Shown here: in pieces, positions 1 through 5,965 of the stretch
Numbering within the stretch: the first letter of the stretch is position 1
Layout: each line of letters opens with the position of its first letter
Assembly: GCA_013003255.1 (NCBI GenBank)
Contig: JABDJZ010000427.1
Span: 1-6,481, forward strand
Direction: 5' to 3'
Length of the DNA: 6,481 nucleotides
Origin: Rhodothermales bacterium
GTDB taxonomy: Bacteria; Bacteroidota; Rhodothermia; Rhodothermales; UBA10348
The notes under the pieces: generated by a model
The model's input: the letters and a program-made list of their open reading frames with translations, nothing else
Databases searched by the model: none
Told to the model about the DNA's origin: nothing
Program-made: the position numbers and the translations under genes

Positions 1-153
1 CAGCAGGCTATCGACGTCACCAGGAAGGCGGGTTGTGAGCGCGTGGTTCTTGTGCACCTGCCGGTCGGCCTGACGCCGGAAGACATCAACCGGATGGACA
101 GATCAGGGATCGAGGTGGTGCTCGGAGAGGAACTCGACTGCTTCCAATTCTGA
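1..153 (+). CDS. C-terminal fragment of a probable MBL-fold hydrolase (5' end outside window)
   Basis: An open frame runs from the first base in frame 1 to a TGA at 151-153, giving 50 residues of C-terminal sequence. The segment reads as helix, then GCERVVLVHLPVGLTPED, then a second helix, then GIEVVLGEE and a short hydrophobic end. This order (Ala-Gly-x-x-Arg-Leu/Val-Val-Leu-x-His, a loop with Thr-Pro-Glu-Asp, then a strand and an acidic end) is typical of the last 50 residues of metallo-beta-lactamase-fold enzymes of the RNase Z/PhnP class. The His in VLVHL would be a late metal-site ligand. This is inference from pattern, because the HxHxDH core lies outside the window. The last 51 bases overlap the 3' end of the convergent gene on the other strand. 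It could instead be the tail of an unrelated alpha/beta protein. Confidence 0.5.
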   Translation, partial: QQAIDVTRKAGCERVVLVHLPVGLTPEDINRMDRSGIEVVLGEELDCFQF

Positions 154-855
154 ACCCGACTCCACCGGCTCGAGCGTTCTAATGGTGATGTGGCGCGCCG
201 AGGGATCAAACCAGTGGTACCGACCCGGCATAACCCGGTCCAGCCGGTCCCGAAGCGCGTCGACCGCGGAGAATCCCACCTCCTGGTAGGATACCAGCGT
301 TCGCATCCGGCACGGGCGGTGATAGTGCTCCCGGCCATGGCCCACCTTGCGAAGCATGGCCACATACCCCTCCGATGGACTCGCGCGCCACTGCTCGAGA
401 ATGCCATCCACGTAGCGCCTGTGATCGGAGGGAATCGTGCGCTCCAGGCGATCACCCAGGGTTAACTGGACCTTACGCCCGGTCAACTCCAGTGAGCGCG
501 TAAGCGCCTCAACGGCGGTCAAATCACGGATCTCGACAACCGGCGGTGAGGCCGCCAGAATGGAATCAGCGTAGGAGGTGGCCGCCCAAAGTGCCGCGAT
601 TTCGTCGCGGGAGAGTGGCGCAGCGCCCTCAAGAGCCGCCAGGGTGACCTTGGGCCAGGTACTTCCCGGATGCTCCGCGCGGAGGCCATCGGCAATCCGC
701 TTCTTCAGGCCCAGCAAGCCTTCAGTCATGCCTTCAAAGGCCAACGTGATCACACCAGAGCCCGCCACGAAAAATCGGGTCGCATGCAGCGCGGCTCCCG
801 GCGTCGTGGGGCCGTGAGTCCGAAGCAGGTCGAGCGTGTGATCCACCGTGTGCAT
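103..855 (-). CDS. Hypothetical protein with 2H-phosphoesterase-like (LigT/CPDase-type) features
   Basis: 250 residues, starting at an ATG (complement of 853-855) with a good ribosome site, GGAAAGG, four bases upstream; stop TGA at 103-105. I do not recognise it with certainty. A strand GVITLAFEGM (34-43), a helix (44-60) and then WPKVTLAALEG (67-77) followed by PLSRDEIAALW recall bacterial 2'-5' RNA ligase/cyclic phosphodiesterase-like proteins, where a WPK-T-TL segment sits at one of the two catalytic HxT/S positions. Here that position reads Lys-Val-Thr rather than His-x-Thr. A second candidate, HITI, is at 222-225 near the C terminus. If these are the two motifs, one catalytic His is missing and the spacing (about 150 residues) is wider than usual. 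No signal peptide or membrane segment is seen, so it is probably cytoplasmic. It diverges from the MBL hydrolase across 66 bases and overlaps the gene on its other side tail to tail. The coding call is strong; the family call is tentative. Confidence 0.8.
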   Translation of the reverse strand: MHTVDHTLDLLRTHGPTTPGAALHATRFFVAGSGVITLAFEGMTEGLLGLKKRIADGLRAEHPGSTWPKVTLAALEGAAPLSRDEIAALWAATSYADSILAASPPVVEIRDLTAVEALTRSLELTGRKVQLTLGDRLERTIPSDHRRYVDGILEQWRASPSEGYVAMLRKVGHGREHYHRPCRMRTLVSYQEVGFSAVDALRDRLDRVMPGRYHWFDPSARHITIRTLEPVESGSELEAVEFLSEHHLDP

Positions 856-859
856 GATG

Positions 860-866
860 CCTTTCC
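860..866 (-). promoter_or_regulatory. Shine-Dalgarno site of the 250-residue minus-strand gene
   Basis: On the minus strand this reads GGAAAGG and ends four bases before the ATG. It supports the ATG at 853-855 as the start. The divergent MBL gene has no comparable site before its own ATG. Confidence 0.55.
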
Positions 867-921
867 ATTAAAGACGTGACCGGGCAATGTGTTCTGTAGG
901 TACGTCTAGTTACCTTCGGTT

Positions 922-1746
922 ATGGCTCCTGAAGTGACTTTCTGGGGGACCCGGGGATCCATCCCCACTTCGGGTCCGGAGTACGCCGAGACGGGCGGCA
1001 ACACGGCCTGCGTGCAGATCAGTCTGCCGGACCATGTTATCCTCCTCGACGCCGGAACGGGGATTCGCCTGGCCGGAGAGGCCCTCGCTCATGACCGGCG
1101 GCCCATTATCCTGCTGCTGAGTCACCCCCACTGGGATCACATCCAGGGCTTCCCCTTCTTTACACCGCTATACCAGGCGGGTCGGGACCTGACCATTGTC
1201 GCCCCGGACCACCCCGAATGGATTGACATGCTCGTCGGTCAGGTGGATGGCGTTCGGTTTCCGGTGGCTGCCGACTTTCTCCAGTGCGACATCCACCCAT
1301 CCGCCGATCTCGCGGAGGCGTTGCGAGGTACGGGAGTTGGCGGGACAACCATCGCGACGAATCATCCCGGCGACGGCATCGGGTACCGATTGGAGTTCGG
1401 GGACGACGTGCTTGTCTACCTGACCGACAACGAACTCGTGCCGCCGGAAGCGGGCCCGACCCGGTTCGAGGAATTCGGCGCCTTCGTGCAGGGCGCTCAC
1501 CTCCTCATTCACGATGCGCAGTACATCGTGGACGATCTTCCGGACAAGGCCGGCTGGGGGCACAGCACCATTCGGCAGGTGGTACGTCTGGCCGAGACCG
1601 CCGGCGTTTCCCGTCTGGCGCTCTTTCATCACGACCCGGCCACCACGGATGCCGTGCTGGCAGAGCGCGCCGCATCGTGGCAATCCCGACTGCAGGAAGA
1701 GATGGAACTCCTTGTGGCCAGGGACGGCCTCTCGATTACGCTCTGA
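922..1746 (+). CDS. MBL-fold metal-dependent hydrolase, RNase Z/PhnP-like
   Basis: 274 residues. The N terminus (VTFWGTRGSIPTSG, then TGGNTACVQI) is typical of the COG1235-type branch of the metallo-beta-lactamase superfamily, which includes RNase Z, PhnP and cyclic-nucleotide phosphodiesterase-like enzymes. The two-metal site appears complete: LDAGTG (42-47); HPHWDH with His68, His70, Asp72 and His73; NHPG with His148; LTDNE with Asp169; HDAQY at 197-201; GWGHST with His214; and LFHHDP with His236/His237. No signal peptide is seen, so it is likely a cytoplasmic phosphodiesterase-type hydrolase. The substrate (RNA, cyclic nucleotide or phosphonate ester) cannot be read from sequence. An in-frame TAG at 907-909 leaves ATG 922 as the only sensible start, although no clear Shine-Dalgarno precedes it. 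It lies 84 bases upstream of the kinase on the same strand and diverges from the possible 2H protein. Confidence 0.93.
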   Translation: MAPEVTFWGTRGSIPTSGPEYAETGGNTACVQISLPDHVILLDAGTGIRLAGEALAHDRRPIILLLSHPHWDHIQGFPFFTPLYQAGRDLTIVAPDHPEWIDMLVGQVDGVRFPVAADFLQCDIHPSADLAEALRGTGVGGTTIATNHPGDGIGYRLEFGDDVLVYLTDNELVPPEAGPTRFEEFGAFVQGAHLLIHDAQYIVDDLPDKAGWGHSTIRQVVRLAETAGVSRLALFHHDPATTDAVLAERAASWQSRLQEEMELLVARDGLSITL

Positions 1747-1830
1747 ACGGGGAAAAACGAAGCCCCCCGGCCTAAAGAGATTGAGAACCGGGCCGATAGT
1801 GATGGTGCACGGAAGCCCCGAACCGCCACC

Positions 1831-4530
1831 ATGGAAATCCTGGAAGTACAACCTGGCAGCAATGAAGCCGCCTCGACACCGCGTCGAGGAACGGACTCTG
1901 ATACGGCGTCTACGCTGCGGATCAGCTTCATCCTGCTGATAGCCGTCACGGTGGGCTTCGTCGCGGTCTATTTCGTATTTCTGGCCGCGCTTGAACTCGG
2001 GGCTCTTGGCCACATGGCCATCCTGCTCCCGACCGGGGCCACCGCCCTGGCCACCTTTCTGGTCTGGCGCGCGTCAAGTCAGTTCGTCGAGGAACTGCGT
2101 GATGTAGAGTTCGAGGCCGAAGCGGCTCGCGCCCGTCTTGCGGCCTCCGAACAGGGATTGAATGCCTACCGGGACGTCCTGCAGGAAGCCGGCGTAGGCT
2201 GGTACCGCGTGTCCCTGGACGGCCGTCTGATAAGCGCGAACGCTGCACTGGCTGAGGCACTGGGCTTCGAAACGCTCAGCGATTTCCGTGGCTCCTTCGC
2301 CCGACGCGCCTTCCCGGATTCCGGGTCCAGAAACGCGTTCAACCAGGCCATCCGCGCCGTGGGTGAGGTCAAGAACCACGCCTCAGATTGGAAGCGCCTG
2401 GACGGCAGCACCCTGACCATCACGGAAACGGCCCGTGCCATGCGGGACGACAAGGGCAAGATCATCTACATCGAAGGCTTTGTCCTTACGGGCGAGATCT
2501 CGGGCCTGGCCAACATGCCGGAGCCGGTCGTCGAGGAGGCTGCACCGGTGCAGAAAGCCGCTGCCACCGAGGCCGGCGGCGGGCAGGACGATGTCTTCGT
2601 GGCCCACATGAGTCACGAACTCCGCACGCCCATCAATGCCATCGTCGGCATGACCAGTCTGCTCCAGGACACACAGCTGGATGCCGAGCAGCGGGACTTC
2701 GTGGATACCATTCGCATCTCCAGTGAGAGTCTGCTCTCCATCGCTAACAATGTCCTGGACTTCTCCAAAATCGAGGCCGACAGCCTGACGCTGGAAAGCA
2801 GGGAGTTCGGACTTCGGGCAGTCGTCGAGGACGCCCTGGATCTCGTGGCCCTTCGCGCTGCCGAGAAGAAGATCGAGGTGCTCTACCACATTGAGCCCGG
2901 CGTCCCGGAAACGCTGATTTCCGATGACACGCGGCTCCGCCAGATCCTGGTCAACCTGCTGACCAATGCGGTCAAGTTTACCGAGGAAGGCGAGATTGAG
3001 GTCACCGTCCAGGCCAAGCAGCTGGAGGGTGCCAAGCACCAGTTCCACTTTGCGGTTACGGACACCGGAATCGGCATTTCGGCCGAAAAGCAGGCCGAAC
3101 TGTTCCAGCCTTTCTACCAGACCGATGCGTCGGTGACGCGGAAATTCGGCGGCACCGGACTTGGCCTGGCCATCAGCAAGCTGCTGACGGAGTACATGGG
3201 TGGAACCATGTCCGTCGAGTCCACCCCTGGGCACGGATCCACGTTCCATTTCACCATCGAGGCCGACATCTCAAGCAACCGGCTTGAGTCATCCGTCGAC
3301 AAATATCTCGATCGTCTCCGGGACCTCCGCGTGCTCGTTGTCGATGACAATGACACCTCCCGCAACCTGACCACCCGACTGCTGGAAGGTGTGGACGTCA
3401 GAACGACATCCACTTCGTCCGTCGAAGAGGCGCTCGGGCTGCTCAGGGATCCCGATGCCTTCGATGCCGCAGTGGTAGGCCTCTCACACTTTGGACAGGA
3501 TTCGGTGGTGTTCGCGCGCCGCGTTCGCGCCTTTGATTCCGACAACCCCACCCCACTGGTCCTCATCCGGTCGCTGACGGCATCCCCCGTATTTGACCGT
3601 CCGTACCGTTCGGTATTCCTGCAGAAGCCGCTGAAGCGGGACCGACTCATTCTCGCGCTCCTTCGGGGAGTCGATGGCGAGGAGGAAGACGGTGACCTCT
3701 CCGCAAACCTGGACGGCCGCATTGCGCAGTCCACCGACCCGCTCAGCCTCCTGGTGGCCGAGGATGATCCGGTAAACCAGAAGGTGATGATGCGCATCCT
3801 GGAGCGCCTTGGCCACCACGCCGATGTGGTTGGCGATGGTAGTGCGGCGCTCGAGACCCTGCGGCATACCCATTATGACGGCGTCATCCTCGACGTTCGC
3901 ATGCCCAACCTGAGCGGTCCGGAAACGGCCGAAGCCATCATCAAGCGGTTCCCGGACCCGAACCAGCGTCCGCGCCTCATCGGCATGACCGCGTCGACGG
4001 CCAACTCGGAGCGGGATCGATGTCTGGACGCCGGCATGAATGCATGCCTGACCAAGCCAATCAATCTTGAGGCCCTGGTCAACGAACTCAACTCGGTTCG
4101 CAGTCAGACCGGGCAGTCGGGCAAGACGGACGGGCCCAGCGAGGGCGAGATCCGGTCGTCGCTGCGAAAGCTCATGCAGTCCGCCCACGGCGACGAGCCC
4201 GCCTTCATGGCCGAACTCCTGACCAGCTTCATCCGGACCGGCCCGAGCCTCCTGGGCAATCTGGAGGATCTGCTTGGAAAGGACGACCTGAAGGGCGTTC
4301 AGCGCACCGCTCGAACCCTCAAATCCAGCTGTCAGTTCATCGGCCTGATGCGCCTGGCAGCCCTTTGCAAGGCACTCGAAGTTTCTGCCGGCGGAGACGC
4401 CACCCGAGCGACGCTCGAGCCATTCGTACGGACCATCAGCTCCGAGTTCTCCCGCATCCAGCCCGTGCTGGTCGAGGAGCGGGACCTGATGCTGTCACGG
4501 GCCGGACTCAGCTCCGACTACGCGGCCTGA
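1831..4530 (+). CDS. Membrane-bound hybrid sensor histidine kinase (PAS-HisKA-HATPase-REC-REC-HPt-like)
   Basis: 899 residues. In order: a short N-terminal tail; two membrane segments (about 31-53 and 60-79) joined by a very short loop; a charged, probably coiled-coil linker (82-110); a PAS domain (about 111-220); an Ala/Glu/Pro linker; HisKA with SHELRTP and phospho-His262; HATPase_c with NLLTNAVKFT (375-384), DTGIG (411-415) and GTGLGL (441-446). Next is a first receiver (about 499-612) with the acidic pocket DD at 505-506 and Lys599, but Gly550 where the phospho-Asp belongs. A second receiver (about 638-755) is complete: Glu644/Asp645, Asp688 in ILDVRMP, Thr720 and Lys742. The C-terminal domain (about 770-885) looks like an HPt helix bundle, but the usual AHTLKG reads ARTLKS, with Arg828 replacing the phospho-His. 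Expected role: signal-dependent autophosphorylation at His262 and transfer to Asp688. With no sizeable extracytoplasmic domain, input probably comes through the PAS or the membrane. No DNA-binding output is fused and no separate response regulator lies in the window. The ATG lacks a well-spaced Shine-Dalgarno, but no better in-frame start is seen upstream. Confidence 0.95.
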   Translation: MEILEVQPGSNEAASTPRRGTDSDTASTLRISFILLIAVTVGFVAVYFVFLAALELGALGHMAILLPTGATALATFLVWRASSQFVEELRDVEFEAEAARARLAASEQGLNAYRDVLQEAGVGWYRVSLDGRLISANAALAEALGFETLSDFRGSFARRAFPDSGSRNAFNQAIRAVGEVKNHASDWKRLDGSTLTITETARAMRDDKGKIIYIEGFVLTGEISGLANMPEPVVEEAAPVQKAAATEAGGGQDDVFVAHMSHELRTPINAIVGMTSLLQDTQLDAEQRDFVDTIRISSESLLSIANNVLDFSKIEADSLTLESREFGLRAVVEDALDLVALRAAEKKIEVLYHIEPGVPETLISDDTRLRQILVNLLTNAVKFTEEGEIEVTVQAKQLEGAKHQFHFAVTDTGIGISAEKQAELFQPFYQTDASVTRKFGGTGLGLAISKLLTEYMGGTMSVESTPGHGSTFHFTIEADISSNRLESSVDKYLDRLRDLRVLVVDDNDTSRNLTTRLLEGVDVRTTSTSSVEEALGLLRDPDAFDAAVVGLSHFGQDSVVFARRVRAFDSDNPTPLVLIRSLTASPVFDRPYRSVFLQKPLKRDRLILALLRGVDGEEEDGDLSANLDGRIAQSTDPLSLLVAEDDPVNQKVMMRILERLGHHADVVGDGSAALETLRHTHYDGVILDVRMPNLSGPETAEAIIKRFPDPNQRPRLIGMTASTANSERDRCLDAGMNACLTKPINLEALVNELNSVRSQTGQSGKTDGPSEGEIRSSLRKLMQSAHGDEPAFMAELLTSFIRTGPSLLGNLEDLLGKDDLKGVQRTARTLKSSCQFIGLMRLAALCKALEVSAGGDATRATLEPFVRTISSEFSRIQPVLVEERDLMLSRAGLSSDYAA

Positions 4531-4539
4531 TTCTCCGCG

Positions 4540-4562
4540 GCCGGCCGGATCATCCGGCGGGC
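4540..4562. terminator. GC-rich hairpin between convergent genes, possible terminator
   Basis: Nine-base arms GCCGGCCGG (4540-4548) and CCGGCGGGC (4554-4562) pair with one G-G mismatch around the loop ATCAT. The hairpin starts ten bases after the kinase stop and covers the stop codon and last codons of the convergent minus-strand gene. No T-run follows on either strand, so this is not a textbook intrinsic terminator. Its place at a tail-to-tail junction makes a role in ending or blocking transcription from both sides reasonable but unproven. Confidence 0.35.
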
Positions 4563-5269
4563 AGATAGACGTGGAGGTGATCCGCGGTCCCCGTGTGTCT
4601 GAGCACGGACAGGCCCACCGAGCGCAGATATAGCGTGGTCAGTGCCGTCAGCCACTCCGGACGCCCCCTGGTTCGCAGATCCACCGCGTGCACAAATCCG
4701 CTATCTTGCGGGTAATGAAGCGATCGCTGGTTGACCGGCAATCCCATCGCCGCATAGTCCTCCGGGACGCGCGCGCCGTCCGTGACCATCACGCCAGAAT
4801 CCACCAGAATGAGGGTGGCCAGAGACAGGCGAAGCACCGGGTGAAGTGCCGTATAGGTTTCCTGGAGTTCGGGCCTCTTTAGCTGACTGGGCGAAATGAA
4901 CACGAGGCCGTAGACGCTGAAGGCCAGTACCACGGCAAAACCGATTCTCGGGATCCACCATCCGCCCGAAACGCCGATGCGGCGCGCAAACCAGCCGGCA
5001 TAGAGCGTCACCAGCAGGGATGTGGCCAGCATGGCCACTACGAGTGAGGTCCAGGGGCCCAGGTCCAGCTGCTCGGCCGCAACGGTGGAGCCAAGAATCA
5101 GCACCCAAAAAGGGAGCAGCAGGGCAACTGCGCCAATCAGGAGATTTCGCAGCCACCGGCGTTTGCCTGGGCGCTCCTTCGCTTCTGACGGCTTCCCCTG
5201 TCGCGTAAGGCGGGCGGCGGCCTCGATCTCCGCCATCGCCTTTTCAATGGCGTCGCTGGGTGCGTTCAT
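4550..5269 (-). CDS. Three-TM membrane protein with C-terminal degenerate LAS/M15-like domain
   Basis: 239 residues, taking the ATG at 5267-5269 (MNAPSDAIEK). A longer frame from a GTG at 5455 would run into the divergent thioredoxin gene and has a low-complexity, unlikely N terminus. The protein has a charged cytoplasmic tail ending in KRRWLR (37-42), then membrane segments at about 42-60, 74-93 and 106-125. Basic residues before segment 1 and after segment 2 (WFARRIG) place the C-terminal 115 residues outside the membrane. That domain has RSLHY (182-186), GFVHAVDLRTRG (191-202) and a final DHLHVYLP (230-237). The His-x-x-Asp-Leu followed by a C-terminal His-x-His resembles the metal site of LAS-type peptidoglycan peptidases (VanY/M15, MepA). 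However, the usual His seven residues before the Asp is Ser190. So it may be a divergent or non-catalytic relative acting at the cell wall. I know no named family for it. The start has only a weak AGGA, very close to the ATG. Confidence 0.82.
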   Translation of the reverse strand: MNAPSDAIEKAMAEIEAAARLTRQGKPSEAKERPGKRRWLRNLLIGAVALLLPFWVLILGSTVAAEQLDLGPWTSLVVAMLATSLLVTLYAGWFARRIGVSGGWWIPRIGFAVVLAFSVYGLVFISPSQLKRPELQETYTALHPVLRLSLATLILVDSGVMVTDGARVPEDYAAMGLPVNQRSLHYPQDSGFVHAVDLRTRGRPEWLTALTTLYLRSVGLSVLRHTGTADHLHVYLPAG

Positions 5270-5315
5270 GGTCCTGTCGACGAACGAAGCCGTATCGGGT
5301 TGCAGGCGCGTAACA

Positions 5316-5327
5316 ACCGACCTCGGT
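5316..5327. promoter_or_regulatory. 12-base dyad in the divergent intergenic gap
   Basis: ACCGA-CC-TCGGT is a perfect five-base inverted repeat around two bases. It lies in the 75-base gap between the divergent membrane protein and thioredoxin genes, 17 bases before the thioredoxin ATG. It could be a small operator. An element this short in GC-rich DNA can arise by chance, and I could not see convincing -35/-10 elements placed around it. Confidence 0.2.
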
Positions 5328-5334
5328 GGGCTAC

Positions 5335-5341
5335 AGAGAGG
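5335..5341 (+). promoter_or_regulatory. Shine-Dalgarno site deciding the thioredoxin start
   Basis: AGAGAGG ends three bases before the ATG at 5345. This supports that ATG over the in-frame TTG at 5300, which would add 15 residues unlike a signal or anchor sequence. Confidence 0.5.
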
Positions 5342-5344
5342 CCT

Positions 5345-5965
5345 ATGAGTGACATCCAAAGAAGAGAGCCCCCGTCCCAACCCTGGTGGAAAAACGGATG
5401 GGTGGCCGGGCTGCTGATTCTGGGCCTCCTGCACATAACCGGGATGGCCGTTCACGTACAGGCAGGGCTCCAGCGCGTGCTGCTGGTAACGGGGTTATTC
5501 AACCCGGATCTGGTACCTGCCGGAGAACGGGTGCCGGCTGACCTCAACTTCCTCGTTACCGATGGAACGGGAACGCCCCACTCCGTGGCCGAGGGTCATG
5601 GAGAGGTTCGCTTCATCAACTTCTGGGCCACCTGGTGCGCACCCTGTCTGGCCGAAATGCCGGCCATCGCCCGTCTGGAAAGGGACTACGGTGACCGCGT
5701 GGACTTCCTGCTGGTCTCCCTTGATGACGAGTTCGAGACCGCGCAAGCATATCTGGCCCGCCAGGGAGACGGCATGGCTCCGGTCCGTCCCGCGTCCTCC
5801 ATCCCGTCGACCTTGACCACGGGACTCATCCCGACCACGGTGGTCGTGGATCGCAGCGGCCGCATCGCAGTCCACGAAGCAGGAATGGCCGACTACGATT
5901 CCAGACGGTTCAGGGACGTGCTGGATCGTCTGATTGCCGAATCGCCAGATGCCGCATTCCCCTAG
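5345..5965 (+). CDS. Membrane-anchored TlpA/ResA-like thiol-disulfide oxidoreductase
   Basis: 206 residues from the ATG at 5345. A short basic tail is followed by one hydrophobic segment (about 18-38), an uncleaved anchor or signal that would place the rest in the periplasm. The thioredoxin fold starts near residue 60. The strand VRFINFWATWCAPC carries the redox pair Cys98 and Cys101 as WCAPC; LVSLDDE (123-129) follows, then GLIPTTVVVDRSGRI (160-174), in which Pro163 is the cis-proline that faces the active site. This order is typical of TlpA/ResA/CcmG-type proteins, which usually reduce periplasmic disulfides, for example during cytochrome c maturation. No haem-handling gene is nearby, so the substrate is unknown. 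The gene diverges from the membrane peptidase-like gene, suggesting shared regulation or a shared envelope role (inference). Its TAG stop interlocks with the stop of the cupin gene. Confidence 0.93.
   Translation: MSDIQRREPPSQPWWKNGWVAGLLILGLLHITGMAVHVQAGLQRVLLVTGLFNPDLVPAGERVPADLNFLVTDGTGTPHSVAEGHGEVRFINFWATWCAPCLAEMPAIARLERDYGDRVDFLLVSLDDEFETAQAYLARQGDGMAPVRPASSIPSTLTTGLIPTTVVVDRSGRIAVHEAGMADYDSRRFRDVLDRLIAESPDAAFP

Noticed and set aside
856..921. Promoter elements in the divergent gap before the MBL gene
   Set aside because: I compared both strands with sigma-70-type and Bacteroidota-type (TTTG / TAnnTTTG) patterns and found only poor matches, such as GTGACC with TAGGTA at a 15-base spacing.
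1747..1830. Weak inverted repeats (GGGG/CCCC and CCCGG/CCGGG) between the MBL and kinase genes as a terminator
   Set aside because: The arms are only four or five bases with long loops and no T-run. Cotranscription of the two genes cannot be ruled out or in.
1168..2013. Long minus-strand frame (281 codons) across the MBL and kinase genes
   Set aside because: It is antisense to two well-supported genes, is rich in Arg and Gly, and shows no motif.
2383..3249. Long minus-strand frame (288 codons) opposite the kinase
   Set aside because: It lies wholly antisense to the PAS and kinase core, whose motifs are unmistakable. Long antisense frames are expected in GC-rich coding DNA, and the product has no recognisable domain.
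3484..4188. Minus-strand frame (234 codons) opposite the receiver domains
   Set aside because: It is a shadow of the second receiver, with no independent start signal or domain.
5300..5344. TTG start adding 15 residues to the thioredoxin
   Set aside because: The ATG at 5345 has its own Shine-Dalgarno and yields a normal short tail before the membrane anchor.
5270..5455. N-terminal extension of the membrane protein from a GTG at 5455
   Set aside because: It would overlap the thioredoxin coding region by over 100 bases. The extra residues look like out-of-frame sequence, and the internal ATG at 5267-5269 gives a normal N terminus.
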